NCBI GenBank assembly: GCA_016215605.1
Contig: JACRJB010000069.1
Span: 1 to 53,452 of the forward strand
DNA length: 53,452 nt
Direction of reading: 5' to 3'
DNA from: Rhodopseudomonas palustris
GTDB lineage: Bacteria > Pseudomonadota > Alphaproteobacteria > Rhizobiales > Xanthobacteraceae
Shown here: piece after piece, positions 24,625 through 33,911 of the stretch
How positions within the stretch are numbered: position 1 is the first letter of the stretch
Layout of the letters: every line of letters begins with the position of its first letter
Position numbers and translations under genes: made by a program
The notes under the pieces: model-generated
Told to the model about the DNA's origin: nothing
Seen by the model: only the letters and a program-made list of their open reading frames with translations
Databases searched by the model: none

Positions 24625-26903
24625 CGGCGCTCCTCCTGTGGTGTGTCGGTCGCGATCGCCTGACCGGCGATCCAGGCCTGGCCGAGACTGAGGCCGCCGT
24701 CGTTGGGCGGCAGCTGCCGCGCCAGCAACGGCGACAATCCGCGCGCGCGCAGATGCGCAGCGAGAGTTTCGCTCAGCACGCGATTGAGGAAACAACCGCC
24801 GCCGAGCGCGATGGTGGAAAGCCGGGCCTGTGCCGCCGCCTGCGCGGCCCAGTCGGCGAGCGCGGCGGCGAGCGTGCCGTGAAACAATTCGGCGCCATCG
24901 CGCCGGTCGAGGCCGGGCGTCGCGAGATGTCGAAGCAGCGGCGACAGGTCGAGCGTACCACGATCGATCCGCCAGCCATCATCTTGCACGCGCGGCGTCC
25001 GCACCAACGCCTCGAGCTGCATCGCCGCCTGGCCCTCATAGGCCTGCATTGCGCAGACGCCGAGCAGGCCGGCCGCGGCGTCGAACAGCCGGCCGGCGCT
25101 GGTGGTGGTGGCGCAGCCGTGGTTCGCCAGCATCGCGGCGAGCGCGGCTGCGCGCGGCTGATCGGCGAAGCGCGCGGCGATCTCGTCACCCTGCCCGATC
25201 GCCGCCAATGCCGCCGCCGCCATCCGCCACGGCTCGCGCGCCGCGGCGTCGCCGCCCGGCAGGGCGAGCGGCGCGAGATGACCGAGCCGGGTGAAGCGGG
25301 CTCCGTCGACGCGCAGCAATTCGCCGCCCCAAGCGCCGCCGTCGCTGCCGACGCCGTGGCCGTCGAGCACCAGGCCGAGCAGCGGCGCGTCGACGCCGTG
25401 CTCGGCGGCGATCGATGCGACATGGGCGTGGTGATGCTGCACGGCGATCAGCGGCAGGTCGAGAGCTTCCGCAAAGCGCGTCGAAGCGAAGTCGGCATGC
25501 AGATCATGTGCGACCGCGACCGGCGCGGCGCCGACGAGGCGGATCAGGTGATCGATCGTCTGTTCGAAGAACCGCACGCTGTCGGCCGTCGACAGATCGC
25601 CGATGTGCTGCGAGACGAACGCTTCGCGGCCGCGCGTCAGCGTCACGGTGTTCTTCAAGTAAGCGCCGACCGCCAGCACCGGCGGCATCTCCCGCGGCAG
25701 CAGGATCGGCCGCGGGGCGAAGCCGCGGGCGCGGCGGATGAAGCTCGGACCGCCGTTGTTGATCGCCATCACGCTGTCGTCCGCCCGCACCACGATGGCG
25801 CGGTCGTGGCTGACGATCAGATCGGCGATGCCGGCGAGCCGACGCTCCGCATCGTCGATCACGATCGGATCGCCGCCGATGTTCGCGCTGGTGGCGACCA
25901 GCACCAGATCGACCGGCGCGCGCTGCCAGGCGCGGCCAGGCGGCGCGCCGGCGGCTTCGTGGAACAGCAGATGATGCAGCGGCGTGTAGGGCAGCATTAC
26001 GCCGAGCGCGCCGAGGCCCGGCGCCACCGACGGCGCCAGCGCGCCGAGGCTGTGCATCAGCACGATCGGGCGCTCGATGGAATTCAGCAGCGCGCGTTCG
26101 GCATCGCTCGCCGTGACAATGCGATCGAGCGACGCGTCCGAGGCGACCATCACGGCGAACGGCTTGGCGTCGCGGCCCTTGCGGCGGCGCAGCTCGACGA
26201 CGCTGGCCTCGTTTGTGGCGTCGCACAGCAGATGATAGCCGCCGAGACTCTTCAGCGCGACGATGGCGCCGGCGCGCAGCCGCGTCACGACGGTCTCGAT
26301 CGGATGGCTGAGCCGCGGGCCGCAGGCCGGGCAGGCGATCGGCTCCGCGTGGAAGCGGCGGTCGCGCGGGTCCTGATAATCGCGGCGGCAATCGTCGCAC
26401 AGCGCGAAGCCGGCCATCGAGGTGTGGGCGCGGTCGTAGGGCAATTGCCGGGTCAGCGTGTAGCGCGGGCCGCAATGGGTGCAGTTGACGAACGGATACA
26501 GATGGAAGCGGCTGTTGGGATCGAACAGATCGTCGAGGCACGCCTCGCAGGTCGCCGCATCGGCGCCGATCCGGGTGGCGACGCGGCCGGGCCGGCTCGC
26601 GGCGATGTCGAAGCCGCGCTGGCCCTGCGGATGCAGCGGCTCGGTCTCGATCGCATCGACCCGCGCCAGCGGCGGCGCTTCCTCGCGCAGGGCTGCGACG
26701 AAATCGTCGAGCGCCGCGCCTTCGACTTCGATCAGCACACCCTCGGCATCGTTGGCGACGAAGCCGCCGAGCGCGTAGCGCTGCGCCAGCCGGTAGACGA
26801 ACGGGCGGAAGCCGACGCCCTGCACCGCGCCGCGCACCCGGACGCGCAGCCTTGCGCCGGCGCGTCCGACGCTTGGTGCAACGCTGGCGCGGGCTAGTTC
26901 CAT
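24597..26903 (-). CDS. hypF: HypF, carbamoyltransferase for hydrogenase maturation
   Basis: 768 residues, the normal full length. Domain order: acylphosphatase (VRGAVQGVGFRPFVYRLA, about 24-41), two zinc-finger units (CEACLDDLF..CTHCG and CDDC..CPACG, about 118-195), YrdC-like domain (LKSLGGYHLLCDATN onward), and the C-terminal Kae1-like carbamoyltransferase with the metal motif VQHHHAHVAS and GGGCFLN. It converts carbamoyl phosphate and ATP to carbamoyl-AMP and transfers the carbamoyl group to HypE's C-terminal Cys. Placed four bases after hypB. Confidence 0.95.
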   Translation of the reverse strand: MELARASVAPSVGRAGARLRVRVRGAVQGVGFRPFVYRLAQRYALGGFVANDAEGVLIEVEGAALDDFVAALREEAPPLARVDAIETEPLHPQGQRGFDIAASRPGRVATRIGADAATCEACLDDLFDPNSRFHLYPFVNCTHCGPRYTLTRQLPYDRAHTSMAGFALCDDCRRDYQDPRDRRFHAEPIACPACGPRLSHPIETVVTRLRAGAIVALKSLGGYHLLCDATNEASVVELRRRKGRDAKPFAVMVASDASLDRIVTASDAERALLNSIERPIVLMHSLGALAPSVAPGLGALGVMLPYTPLHHLLFHEAAGAPPGRAWQRAPVDLVLVATSANIGGDPIVIDDAERRLAGIADLIVSHDRAIVVRADDSVMAINNGGPSFIRRARGFAPRPILLPREMPPVLAVGAYLKNTVTLTRGREAFVSQHIGDLSTADSVRFFEQTIDHLIRLVGAAPVAVAHDLHADFASTRFAEALDLPLIAVQHHHAHVASIAAEHGVDAPLLGLVLDGHGVGSDGGAWGGELLRVDGARFTRLGHLAPLALPGGDAAAREPWRMAAAALAAIGQGDEIAARFADQPRAAALAAMLANHGCATTTSAGRLFDAAAGLLGVCAMQAYEGQAAMQLEALVRTPRVQDDGWRIDRGTLDLSPLLRHLATPGLDRRDGAELFHGTLAAALADWAAQAAAQARLSTIALGGGCFLNRVLSETLAAHLRARGLSPLLARQLPPNDGGLSLGQAWIAGQAIATDTPQEERRCASPFRLK

Positions 26904-26907
26904 CCGG

Positions 26908-27849
26908 CTACTCGGCCGCCTTGGCGGCGGCGCGCGCGGCCGCGGCGCGCCTGGCGATCCAGGCGTAGAACGCCGGCATCCCCTCGCCGCTCTTCGCCGA
27001 CACCGTCAGCACCTCGATCTTCGGATTGACGCGGCGGGCGTATTCGATGGTCGCGGCGAGATCGAAATCGAGATGCGGCAACAGGTCGATCTTGTTCAGC
27101 AGCAGCAGATCGGACGCCGCGAACATATGCGGATATTTCAGCGGCTTGTCCTCGCCCTCGGTGATCGACAGCACAACCACCTTGTGCGCTTCGCCGAGAT
27201 CGAACGCCGCGGGACAGACCAGATTGCCGACGTTCTCGATGAACAGCAGGCCGTCGGTGGTGTTCGGCAGCTGATCGAGCGCGTGGCCGACCATATGGGC
27301 GTCGAGGTGACAGCCCTTGCCGGTGTTGATCTGGATCGCCGGGGCGCCGGTGGCGCGGATCCGCTGCGCGTCATTGGCGGTCTGCTGATCGCCCTCGATC
27401 ACCGCGATCGGAAACTGCGCCTTGAGATCGGTGATGGTCTTGACCAGCAGCGTGGTCTTGCCGGAGCCCGGGCTGGAGACGACATTCAGCACGAAGGTGC
27501 CGGAGGCGGCGAAGCGGGCGCGGTTCTCGTCGGCGTAGCTGTCGTTCTTGGCCAAGATATCGCGCTCGATCTGCACCACGCGGGCTTGCGTCAGGCCGGG
27601 CACGTGCACGCCGGCGATGCCGCCGCCGAAATCAATGCTGCCCGCCGGCGGATGCGCGTGGTCGTGATCGTGCTGATGATCATGATGGTCGTGGTGATGA
27701 TGCGCGTGACCATGGGCGTGGTCGTGCGGGTGAGGATGAGCGTGATCGTGGGGATGAGCGTGATCATGCGGGTGATCATGCTCGTGGCTGTGTCCGTGCG
27801 CCTGGCCGGGGTCCACGCTGGTATCTCCGCATCCACAAACCGTACACAT
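26908..27849 (-). CDS. hypB: HypB, nickel-binding GTPase with long His-rich region
   Basis: 313 residues; the ATG shares one base with the hypA stop. N-terminal MCTVCGCG is the high-affinity nickel motif. Residues 18-66 contain 27 histidines alternating with Asp, Pro and Ala, a nickel-storage tract as in other rhizobial/Rhodopseudomonas HypB. The SIMIBI GTPase domain follows: Walker [10 protein letters not shown] (125-133), [21 protein letters not shown]. It inserts nickel into the large subunit with HypA and may buffer nickel. Confidence 0.95.
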   Translation of the reverse strand: MCTVCGCGDTSVDPGQAHGHSHEHDHPHDHAHPHDHAHPHPHDHAHGHAHHHHDHHDHQHDHDHAHPPAGSIDFGGGIAGVHVPGLTQARVVQIERDILAKNDSYADENRARFAASGTFVLNVVSSPGSGKTTLLVKTITDLKAQFPIAVIEGDQQTANDAQRIRATGAPAIQINTGKGCHLDAHMVGHALDQLPNTTDGLLFIENVGNLVCPAAFDLGEAHKVVVLSITEGEDKPLKYPHMFAASDLLLLNKIDLLPHLDFDLAATIEYARRVNPKIEVLTVSAKSGEGMPAFYAWIARRAAAARAAAKAAE

Positions 27850-28190
27850 CAATCGACCTCCAATTCCTTGACTCGCAATTCGTCGCCTGCGGTGACCTGC
27901 AGCTGATAACCGCCGCAATGCGGACACGGCTCGCTGCGCTGCGCCAGCGGCACGGTCGTGCTGCAGCTCATGCACCAGGCTTCGCCCGGCAGGCTGACAA
28001 TCTCGAACCGCGCATCCGCGGCGATGCCGCCATGGGCGACCGCGGAGAAGCAGAACCGCATCGCCTCGGCGTCGACATGGCTGAGCGCGCCGATCTCGAC
28101 CCACACCGCGCGCACCCGCGCGAACTGCTGCGCGCGCGCCTCGCGCTCGATTATCTCGATCATGCTCTCGCACAGCGCCATCTCATGCAT
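27849..28190 (-). CDS. hypA: HypA, nickel delivery protein
   Basis: 113 residues starting [14 protein letters not shown], where His2 (with the N-terminus) binds nickel. The zinc-finger cysteines are in WCMSC and CPHCG. Works with HypB to load nickel. Overlaps hupK by eight bases and hypB by one base. Confidence 0.94.
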   Translation of the reverse strand: MHEMALCESMIEIIEREARAQQFARVRAVWVEIGALSHVDAEAMRFCFSAVAHGGIAADARFEIVSLPGEAWCMSCSTTVPLAQRSEPCPHCGGYQLQVTAGDELRVKELEVD

Positions 28191-29295
28191 CGGCAGCCTC
28201 GCGCCAATGCAGGTCGAAGCCGACGCAGGGATCGAACGCCGCGACCAGATGCGCGACGCGTCCGCGGTCGGCCTCGGTGTCGCGTAGCGCCCGGCCGATC
28301 AGCGCGCGGGCGAGCGGGCCTTGCGGGTGGAAATTCCATTCGGTGGGCGCCAGGATCTCGAACTGCCGGATCAGCCCGTTCCGGTCCAAAGCGACCAGAT
28401 GATGCAGCCGGCCGCGCGCGCATTCGACCGCGGCGAGGCCGATTCCATCGCCGAGCGGGATCGACCGAACAACGTCGCCGATCTCGGCATCGCCGCGGCG
28501 CAGCGCGCGCAGGCGCGCCGGGGTCGCAGCGACCTCGACCAGCCGCGCCAGCAGCCGACCGGCCAGCCCGGCGCCGGTGTTCTGTATCAGCGGATGCGTC
28601 ATCAGCCGCGCCAGCGCGCCGGTCTCAGGCACGCGGCCGACCAGGTCGGGACGCGACGCGAAGGCCGCACCGCGGCGCGCGAGCTGATCGCCGATCGCGG
28701 CATCGTCGTGCGCCGTGAGGGCGTCGATCACGCTCGCGCCGAACGCAGCGTCGGCACTCAGCAGCGGCCGATGCAGAACGGCGAGCGGCGCAGCGGAAGC
28801 GAGCCAGGCGCCGCAGGCATCGGCATCGTCGAGGCATCCCGCCGGCAGGCCGAGCGCCGCGAGGCCGCGTTCAATCTCATCGATCGCGTCGGCCGCGACC
28901 AGGCCATGCTGATCGACCCGCCGCGCCGCGGCGATGACGTCGCGCAGAAGCGGCGCCCAGCTCGGCAGCGCCGGGCCGGCCAGCGTGGTGATCGTTCCGC
29001 GCAGCAGCTCGACCAGCCGTTCGGCCAGCACGGCGCTCGCCTGGGCCGCGGCAACGGCGGCGGAGACGCGCTCGCCACGCGCCGCGGACAGCGCCGTCGC
29101 CGCCGCGACGCCTTGCGCAGCCGCGCACAGCGCGAACAGCCGCGGCACCAGCGCTGTGACGGCTTCGCCGGAGCGGCCCTGCGCCAGCCGGCCGACGCCG
29201 GTGGGGCGGCGCGCGGTGATCTCGACCCCGGCAACGCGGCCGCCGCTCAGCACGATGCCGATGGCGATGCGATCGTCGCGCGGGACGGCGTTCAT
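28183..29295 (-). CDS. hupK: HupK, hydrogenase maturation factor resembling the large subunit
   Basis: 370 residues. Distant relative of NiFe large subunits: near the C-terminus DPCVGFDLHW (355-364) echoes the L2 motif DPCxxCxxH, but the second cysteine is Phe360 and no N-terminal CxxC is present, so it cannot hold the NiFe centre. HupK/HoxV proteins are proposed scaffolds carrying the Fe(CN)2CO unit during aerobic maturation. It overlaps hupJ by four and hypA by eight bases. Confidence 0.86.
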   Translation of the reverse strand: MNAVPRDDRIAIGIVLSGGRVAGVEITARRPTGVGRLAQGRSGEAVTALVPRLFALCAAAQGVAAATALSAARGERVSAAVAAAQASAVLAERLVELLRGTITTLAGPALPSWAPLLRDVIAAARRVDQHGLVAADAIDEIERGLAALGLPAGCLDDADACGAWLASAAPLAVLHRPLLSADAAFGASVIDALTAHDDAAIGDQLARRGAAFASRPDLVGRVPETGALARLMTHPLIQNTGAGLAGRLLARLVEVAATPARLRALRRGDAEIGDVVRSIPLGDGIGLAAVECARGRLHHLVALDRNGLIRQFEILAPTEWNFHPQGPLARALIGRALRDTEADRGRVAHLVAAFDPCVGFDLHWREAADA

Positions 29296-29822
29296 GGCCG
29301 CCGCTCCGTCAATGCGCCACGCAGAAACCGGCGGCGATCGAGCGTCGCAGCACTGGCGGCAGGCTTGGGTGCGACAGCCTCGGAGGTGGCTTCCGCTTCG
29401 AAGTTCGGATCGAGCACCGCCGCCAGTGCCGCCGCGGCGGCGGATTCGGCGGCCTGCTGATCGGCGAAGCCGAACATCGGCGAGAACAGCGAGCAGCTTT
29501 CCAGCCGGCCGAAACCATCGAGCACGCCGACGGTGAAATCGAGCGCGCCGGCCGGCAGCGCGCGCGTCACCACGGCGCCGGGCTGCGTCTCGTCGTCGCC
29601 CGCGGCCGGAATCCTCACCAGGTTCATGAACCACGGCGTCACCACCACGCCGAGCCCATCGTCTCCGACGGCGTGGAAGCCGATCGCGGCGACCTGCAGC
29701 GCGGGATTGAAGACCGGCAGATCGCGCATCGCGCGCTCGACGCCGCGATACACCGCTGCCAGCGCCTCGCCGGCGGCGCGGGCCTGGGCATTGCGGTCGA
29801 GGCCGGCCTCAGCGGTCATCAT
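29292..29822 (-). CDS. hupJ: HupJ, HybE-type hydrogenase assembly chaperone
   Basis: 176 residues of the HybE/HoxT family. [15 protein letters not shown] and [13 protein letters not shown] are the family's conserved segments; [11 protein letters not shown] follows. HybE-like proteins bind the small subunit and check its assembly before Tat export. The C-terminal 40 residues are Ala-rich with RRRFLRG at the end, as in other HupJ proteins. The start overlaps hupI by 14 bases. Confidence 0.88.
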   Translation of the reverse strand: MMTAEAGLDRNAQARAAGEALAAVYRGVERAMRDLPVFNPALQVAAIGFHAVGDDGLGVVVTPWFMNLVRIPAAGDDETQPGAVVTRALPAGALDFTVGVLDGFGRLESCSLFSPMFGFADQQAAESAAAAALAAVLDPNFEAEATSEAVAPKPAASAATLDRRRFLRGALTERRP

Positions 29823-30021
29823 CGACCCTCATGAATTTGCTCGGCGGCGCGTCGCAGGTCGGGCAGCACCAGTCGTCCGGCAGTTCGGCGAACGGCGTGC
29901 CCGGTTCGGCGCGGCCGCGCGGATCGCCCTCGGCCGGATCGTACACCGTCCAGCACACGCCGCATTCCATCCGCAGCAGCGGATCGGCCTCGACGCGCCC
30001 GACATTCTCGAAGCCCGTCAT
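29809..30021 (-). CDS. hupI: HupI, rubredoxin
   Basis: 70-residue rubredoxin with both iron-binding knuckles, [12 protein letters not shown] and [14 protein letters not shown], giving an Fe(Cys)4 centre. Hydrogenase-linked rubredoxins are thought to protect or donate electrons during small-subunit maturation in air. ATGA overlap with hupH. A longer in-frame reading exists but the rubredoxin starts at MTGFENV. Confidence 0.93.
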   Translation of the reverse strand: MTGFENVGRVEADPLLRMECGVCWTVYDPAEGDPRGRAEPGTPFAELPDDWCCPTCDAPPSKFMRVDDDR

Positions 30022-30884
30022 GCGAAGTAAGCCTCGATGATCTCGCCGAGCCGTTCGGACGAATCCTGAAAATCCTCGTCGGCGGCGCGGACGGCGGCCG
30101 GCACGTCGCCGATCTCGATGGTGTCGAGCACCGGCGTGTCCATCGCGTTGAGAAACTGCACCGACCAGACGTAACGCGCGCCGGTCGCCAGCACCCGGCA
30201 ACTGCCGTAACCGCGCGAGTAGAGCTGGATCGGCCCATTGCCGAGCGTCGCCGTGAGATGCTCCATGTCGGCCGGGTTCATCGGCAGCAAAGTGAAGTTG
30301 ATGACGTGCGACGCGTCGCCGGCGCGATGCGCCGCCATCCGCTGGCGGATTTCGGCGAGCACCGGCATCACGTTCATCGCGCCCTCGGGCGGCGAAGTGA
30401 TCGCGATCTCCGGGCTGGGAAAATCCAGCGCTGCGCGCGCGGCGATCTCCGGGACCGCGCCGATCTCCAGATAGTCGTGCGCGCGCGCACCGGCCTCGCC
30501 CTCGATCCGCACCCGCCACAGCCCGGCGAACACCGATTCCTGGATCTGCGCGACGCGGCGATCCGGCAGCGCGACGATGCCGGAGACCTCGCCTTCGCCG
30601 AGCACGTCGCCGAGCAGGCTGCGCTCGGCGTCGTCGAGGCGGTCGAGCCGGAACAGCGTCGGCGGCGCATCGGCGCGCTGCGCGGCGAGCGCCGTCTGCA
30701 ATTGCGCCAGCAGATCGGCGAGGCGCGGACATTGCGCCAGCAGTTCGGCGCCGCTGCGGGTGGCGAGCGCCGCGATGGTGCCGGCGCCGGTCAGGCCACG
30801 GCGGTCGGTGCTGTCGTGGCCGAGCGGCAAGACGTGCATCTCGACGTCGTCGCTGTCGGCGACGCTGGTGTACCCCACTCTCAT
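30018..30884 (-). CDS. hupH: HupH, HyaF-type hydrogenase maturation protein
   Basis: 288 residues of the HupH/HyaF family. Characteristic stretches are [38 protein letters not shown] and the [10 protein letters not shown] motif containing a conserved cysteine. Needed for small-subunit maturation in rhizobia. Four-base overlaps with hupG and hupI. Confidence 0.9.
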   Translation of the reverse strand: MRVGYTSVADSDDVEMHVLPLGHDSTDRRGLTGAGTIAALATRSGAELLAQCPRLADLLAQLQTALAAQRADAPPTLFRLDRLDDAERSLLGDVLGEGEVSGIVALPDRRVAQIQESVFAGLWRVRIEGEAGARAHDYLEIGAVPEIAARAALDFPSPEIAITSPPEGAMNVMPVLAEIRQRMAAHRAGDASHVINFTLLPMNPADMEHLTATLGNGPIQLYSRGYGSCRVLATGARYVWSVQFLNAMDTPVLDTIEIGDVPAAVRAADEDFQDSSERLGEIIEAYFA

Positions 30885-31282
30885 GCCGAGGCCTCCTGCC
30901 GGGTGACGGCGTCGTCGTCGGCCAGCATCGCGCGGATCCGCGCCACATAGGCCGACCAGTCCTGGATCTTGGCGATCACGCCGAGGGTGCGGCCGGGCCG
31001 GGCCAGCACCAGCGCCGGACAGACCAGCACACCGAAGCGGGGCATCAGCGCGCGCTCGGCGGCGGGGTCGATCTCGGCCGCGATCAGGCGGCCCGGAAAC
31101 GCCGCGATCAGTTCGGGGAGGATGACGGCGACATCGGCGGCTTCGGGAAAGCGCGTAGGGTCGCCGCGAAAGAACAGCACACTGATCCGGCCGGCGGCCG
31201 CGATGAAATCGTCGACAGTCGCGGCGTCGACGACCGGCAGCACGTCCCGGCGCGCAGCGGCGCGCGTGAGCGGAGAGCCCAT
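30881..31282 (-). CDS. hupG: HupG, HyaE-type thioredoxin-fold chaperone
   Basis: 133 residues from the ATG preceded by GGGAGGAAA. Thioredoxin fold of the HupG/HyaE family: [47 protein letters not shown]. The redox CxxC is absent, as usual, so the role is as a Tat-substrate chaperone for HupS. It is the first gene after a 229-base non-coding gap containing its own sigma-54 promoter (31331-31348). A longer in-frame start would run into that promoter. Confidence 0.88.
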   Translation of the reverse strand: MGSPLTRAAARRDVLPVVDAATVDDFIAAAGRISVLFFRGDPTRFPEAADVAVILPELIAAFPGRLIAAEIDPAAERALMPRFGVLVCPALVLARPGRTLGVIAKIQDWSAYVARIRAMLADDDAVTRQEASA

Positions 31283-31330
31283 GTTTCCTCCCAGTCCCGA
31301 TTTATCTTCTTGTCGGTCGTGGCTCTGATT

Positions 31331-31348
31331 GAGCAAGCCACGTGCCAA
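31331..31348 (-). promoter_or_regulatory. Sigma-54 (-24/-12) promoter upstream of hupG
   Basis: Read on the minus strand, TTGGCACGTGGCTTGCTC matches the full consensus TGGCACG-N4-TTGCW, with GG and GC ten bases apart. Transcription would start near 31322, about 40 bases before the hupG ATG. No NifA site (TGT-N10-ACA) is present upstream, so HoxA is the likeliest activator. The gap 31283-31511 contains no gene that I can support. Confidence 0.7.
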
Positions 31349-31511
31349 TCGGTCTCAGCCGGAAACGGCAGCAAAATTACCGCCAAACTGGTCAATTCGG
31401 GACCAAACCGGACGACACCTCGGGACCCATGGAAACATATTTGCCGACGACTGGATAGTAGACTTCCAGTGGGCTTGGCCGACCGAAAATGATGCGAACT
31501 ACTTGCAACAA

Positions 31512-31814
31512 TCAGTGGCGCTCGGGGCGCAGATGCGCGGGCAGTTCCGGCTCGCGATCGATCAGATCGGCGAACAGATGCTCGAACGGCCGCCCCTCCA
31601 TCGCCGCGGCCAGACCATCGAGTGCGTCGTCGATCTGCTGCGCCTCGTCCGGATCGAGCAGCCGCACCGCGCTGTCGATGAACACCAGCACCTGAGCGCC
31701 GACCGCGACCTCGCCGACCAGCGCGGTCGAGACCCGCCGCTGCTCGCCGCGGCGCTCGCACAACGCGGTCGCGCCGTCGCTGCTGATCACGGTCATCGGC
31801 ACACCGACGCACAT
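31512..31814 (-). CDS. hupF: HupF, HypC-family chaperone
   Basis: 100 residues starting MCVGVPM, with Cys2 in the HypC position. The C-terminal extension (EGRPFEHLFADLIDREPELP) distinguishes HupF from HypC. In Rhizobium HupF protects and stabilises HupL during maturation in oxygen. GGGGAT precedes the ATG; 16 bases after hupE. Last gene of the hupSLCDEF block before the internal gap. Confidence 0.9.
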   Translation of the reverse strand: MCVGVPMTVISSDGATALCERRGEQRRVSTALVGEVAVGAQVLVFIDSAVRLLDPDEAQQIDDALDGLAAAMEGRPFEHLFADLIDREPELPAHLRPERH

Positions 31815-31830
31815 CGCCCGATCCCCGGCG

Positions 31831-32412
31831 CTAGAGAGGCAGCGCCAGGGCGACGCCAGCGGCGGCGATGGCGCCGCCGGCCAGCCGCAGCGGCGCATGC
31901 GCGCGCAGACCGCCGAGCGCGAGACCGACGCCGTGCAGCAGCGCGGTCGCGGCGATGAAGCCGAGCCCGTAGGCCAGCGGCGAAGCCAGCGCCGGCATCT
32001 CCGCGCCGTGGGCGGCGCCGTGGAACAGGCCGAACAGCGCCACCAGCGCGGCGGCAGCGATCGTCGGCACACGCAGCGACAACGCGACCAGCGCGCCGAG
32101 CGCGATCACCGACAGCGCGACCATCGGCTCGACCGCGGGCAGCGCGACGCCGTCGGCACCGAGCGCCGCGCCGAGCGTCATCAGCGCGACGAAACTCGCC
32201 GGCACCAGCCAACGCGCACGGCCGCCGAGCGACGCCGCCCACAGGCCGACCGCGACCATCGCCAGCAGATGATCGGCGCCGAGGAACGGATGCGCGAAGC
32301 CGGCCGCGGCACCGTCCGCCGCCACCAGGTGGACGCCGGTGTGCGCCTCGGCGAGGCCGGGCACACAAAGCGTGAAGCTCGCGAGCGCAGCGGCGCGGAT
32401 CAATCGGGTCAT
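31831..32412 (-). CDS. hupE: HupE, nickel permease (HupE/UreJ family)
   Basis: 193 residues from an ATG with a strong GGAGGAG site. Signal peptide to AEA, so the mature protein would begin HTGVH; then six hydrophobic segments. The metal motif HPFLGADHLLAM (H-x4-5-DH) and FHGAAHG are the histidines required for nickel transport in Rhizobium HupE. Supplies nickel to HypA/HypB. The UreJ relatives differ mainly by context; here the context is hup. Confidence 0.9.
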   Translation of the reverse strand: MTRLIRAAALASFTLCVPGLAEAHTGVHLVAADGAAAGFAHPFLGADHLLAMVAVGLWAASLGGRARWLVPASFVALMTLGAALGADGVALPAVEPMVALSVIALGALVALSLRVPTIAAAALVALFGLFHGAAHGAEMPALASPLAYGLGFIAATALLHGVGLALGGLRAHAPLRLAGGAIAAAGVALALPL

Positions 32413-32425
32413 GGCGTCTCCTCCC

Positions 32426-33043
32426 TCATCCATGGACTGCGGCGCTCGCCGGATCGGCGCGCCGTTCGTAGCTGTCGTGATCGATGTCGTGACCGAGCAG
32501 GCCTTCGGCCGGCGGCACCGCGCGCGGCGCAAGCGCCACGCCCCATTCGCCGAGAATGTCGCGCGCCAGCGCCAGCGCATCGGCGATCCGCGCCGCGACC
32601 GGCGGCGTCAGCGCGCCGCCCCAATCCTCGAGGTCCTGCGGCTGGCAGCCGATCAGCACCAGCCGTTTTGGCGCGGCACCGAGCAGATCGGCGGCGCTCA
32701 GCACTTCCTGAAAGCCGGTCTGATGCAGGCTCATCTTCTTGGCGCCGGTGAATTTCGGCACCTCGTCGCCGTCGATGCGCTTCAGCGTGCCCGGTGGCAG
32801 GCCGTAATCGATCGCGTCGAACACCAGCAGATGATCGTGGTCCTGCAGGAAGTTGACCAGATACAGCCCCTGGGTGCCGCCATCCAGCACGGTGACGTTG
32901 TCCGGCACCTCGAAGGCGCGGTGAAACGCCTCCACGGCCCGCACACCGAAGCCCTCGTCGGCCCACAGGATGTTGCCGATGCCGAGGATGAGGATGCGGG
33001 GGGATTCTACACTGCTGTCAGTTCGAGCCATGGCATCATTCAT
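32426..33043 (-). CDS. hupD: HupD, maturation endopeptidase of the large subunit
   Basis: 205 residues. GIGNILWADEGFG with Glu30, Asp76 (VFDAIDYG) and His107 (SLHQTG) match the three nickel-sensing ligands of HybD. It removes the 15-residue tail of HupL after nickel insertion. AGAGG precedes MNDAM. A family A palindromic repeat separates it from hupC. The C-terminal 30 residues are longer than in HybD. Confidence 0.92.
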   Translation of the reverse strand: MNDAMARTDSSVESPRILILGIGNILWADEGFGVRAVEAFHRAFEVPDNVTVLDGGTQGLYLVNFLQDHDHLLVFDAIDYGLPPGTLKRIDGDEVPKFTGAKKMSLHQTGFQEVLSAADLLGAAPKRLVLIGCQPQDLEDWGGALTPPVAARIADALALARDILGEWGVALAPRAVPPAEGLLGHDIDHDSYERRADPASAAVHG

Positions 33044-33060
33044 GTATCAGCCTCTCAGTC

Positions 33061-33140
33061 CGTCATTGCGAGGAGCGAAGCGACGAAGCAATCCAGCTCA
33101 CTGTACTGGGCTGGATTGCTTCGCTCCGCTCGCAATGACG
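33061..33140. repeat. Dispersed palindromic repeat, family A, inside the hup operon
   Basis: Arms CGTCATTGCGAGGAGCGAAG and GCTCCGCTCGCAATGACG with the AATCCAG/CTGGATT inner pair. It occupies the 120-base gap between hupC and hupD, the only repeat found inside the otherwise tightly packed locus, and may influence mRNA stability or read-through into hupD. Confidence 0.8.
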
Positions 33141-33163
33141 GGGTGAGGACACGACGTGTAACC

Positions 33164-33889
33164 TCAATCCGGCAGGTCGTCGCGGAACAGGCGTTCGCCG
33201 GAGACGATCGAGGAGATCATGCTCTGGCGGCTGAGGATGTCCTCGCGCACCGCGGCGTAGATGTGGACGACGACGAACACCACGATCGCCCACATGCCGA
33301 GATGATGCAGCGTGTGCAGCGTCTGGCTGGTGAACAGCGAGAACATGAAGCCGAACAGCCGGTACTGCCAGCTGTCGATGCCCTGCCCCTCGGAATACAG
33401 CGCCATGCCGCTGACCATCATCAGCACCAGGAATACCATGAAGGAGAACATCGCGACGTGCGCCAGCGGGTTGTGGCCGATGTACTTCTTCGGATCCTTG
33501 ACCAGGAACGCGTACCATTTGAATTCGTACAGCATCCCCCACCACCAGGTCTTGTTGGCGAGCGGCAGCCAGAAGATCTGCCTGGAATATTTGTTGCCGA
33601 CGAACGCCCAGTACACCCGCAGCAGGAAGAACACGATCAGCGTCTGCCCCGCGGCGAAATGCACGAAGCGGATGTAGCCCATCTGGAAGCTGGCGGAGGC
33701 TTCGCCCTGCACCGACGGCAGCGGCGAGCCGATGAAATAGCCGGTGACGCACAGCGCCACGATCAGGAGCGCGTTGACCCAGTGCCACAGCCGCACCGGC
33801 GCTTCGTAGACGTAGACGGTCTGTAGCGAACGGGCGCGTTCGCCGGCCGAATCGAGCGCGCCCTGAACCCGTGCGATCTCCGTGGTCAT
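33164..33889 (-). CDS. hupC: HupC, di-haem cytochrome b subunit of uptake hydrogenase
   Basis: 241 residues with four membrane helices (about 35-55, 75-100, 140-165, 195-215). Histidine ligands appear in RLWHWVNAL, RFVHFAAGQ and HTLHHLGMWAIVVFVVVHIY. It anchors HupSL to the periplasmic face and passes electrons to quinone. Lies 22 bases after hupL; the REP element follows it. Confidence 0.93.
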   Translation of the reverse strand: MTTEIARVQGALDSAGERARSLQTVYVYEAPVRLWHWVNALLIVALCVTGYFIGSPLPSVQGEASASFQMGYIRFVHFAAGQTLIVFFLLRVYWAFVGNKYSRQIFWLPLANKTWWWGMLYEFKWYAFLVKDPKKYIGHNPLAHVAMFSFMVFLVLMMVSGMALYSEGQGIDSWQYRLFGFMFSLFTSQTLHTLHHLGMWAIVVFVVVHIYAAVREDILSRQSMISSIVSGERLFRDDLPD

Positions 33890-33911
33890 CGTCTCGTCCT
33901 CCGGGTGGCGC

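Noticed and set aside
27649-27800. Tandem DNA repeat
   Set aside because: The periodic sequence simply encodes the His-Asp/Ala tract of HypB and is in frame.
31349-31511. NifA site upstream of the hupG promoter
   Set aside because: No TGT-N10-ACA is present on scanning the stretch.
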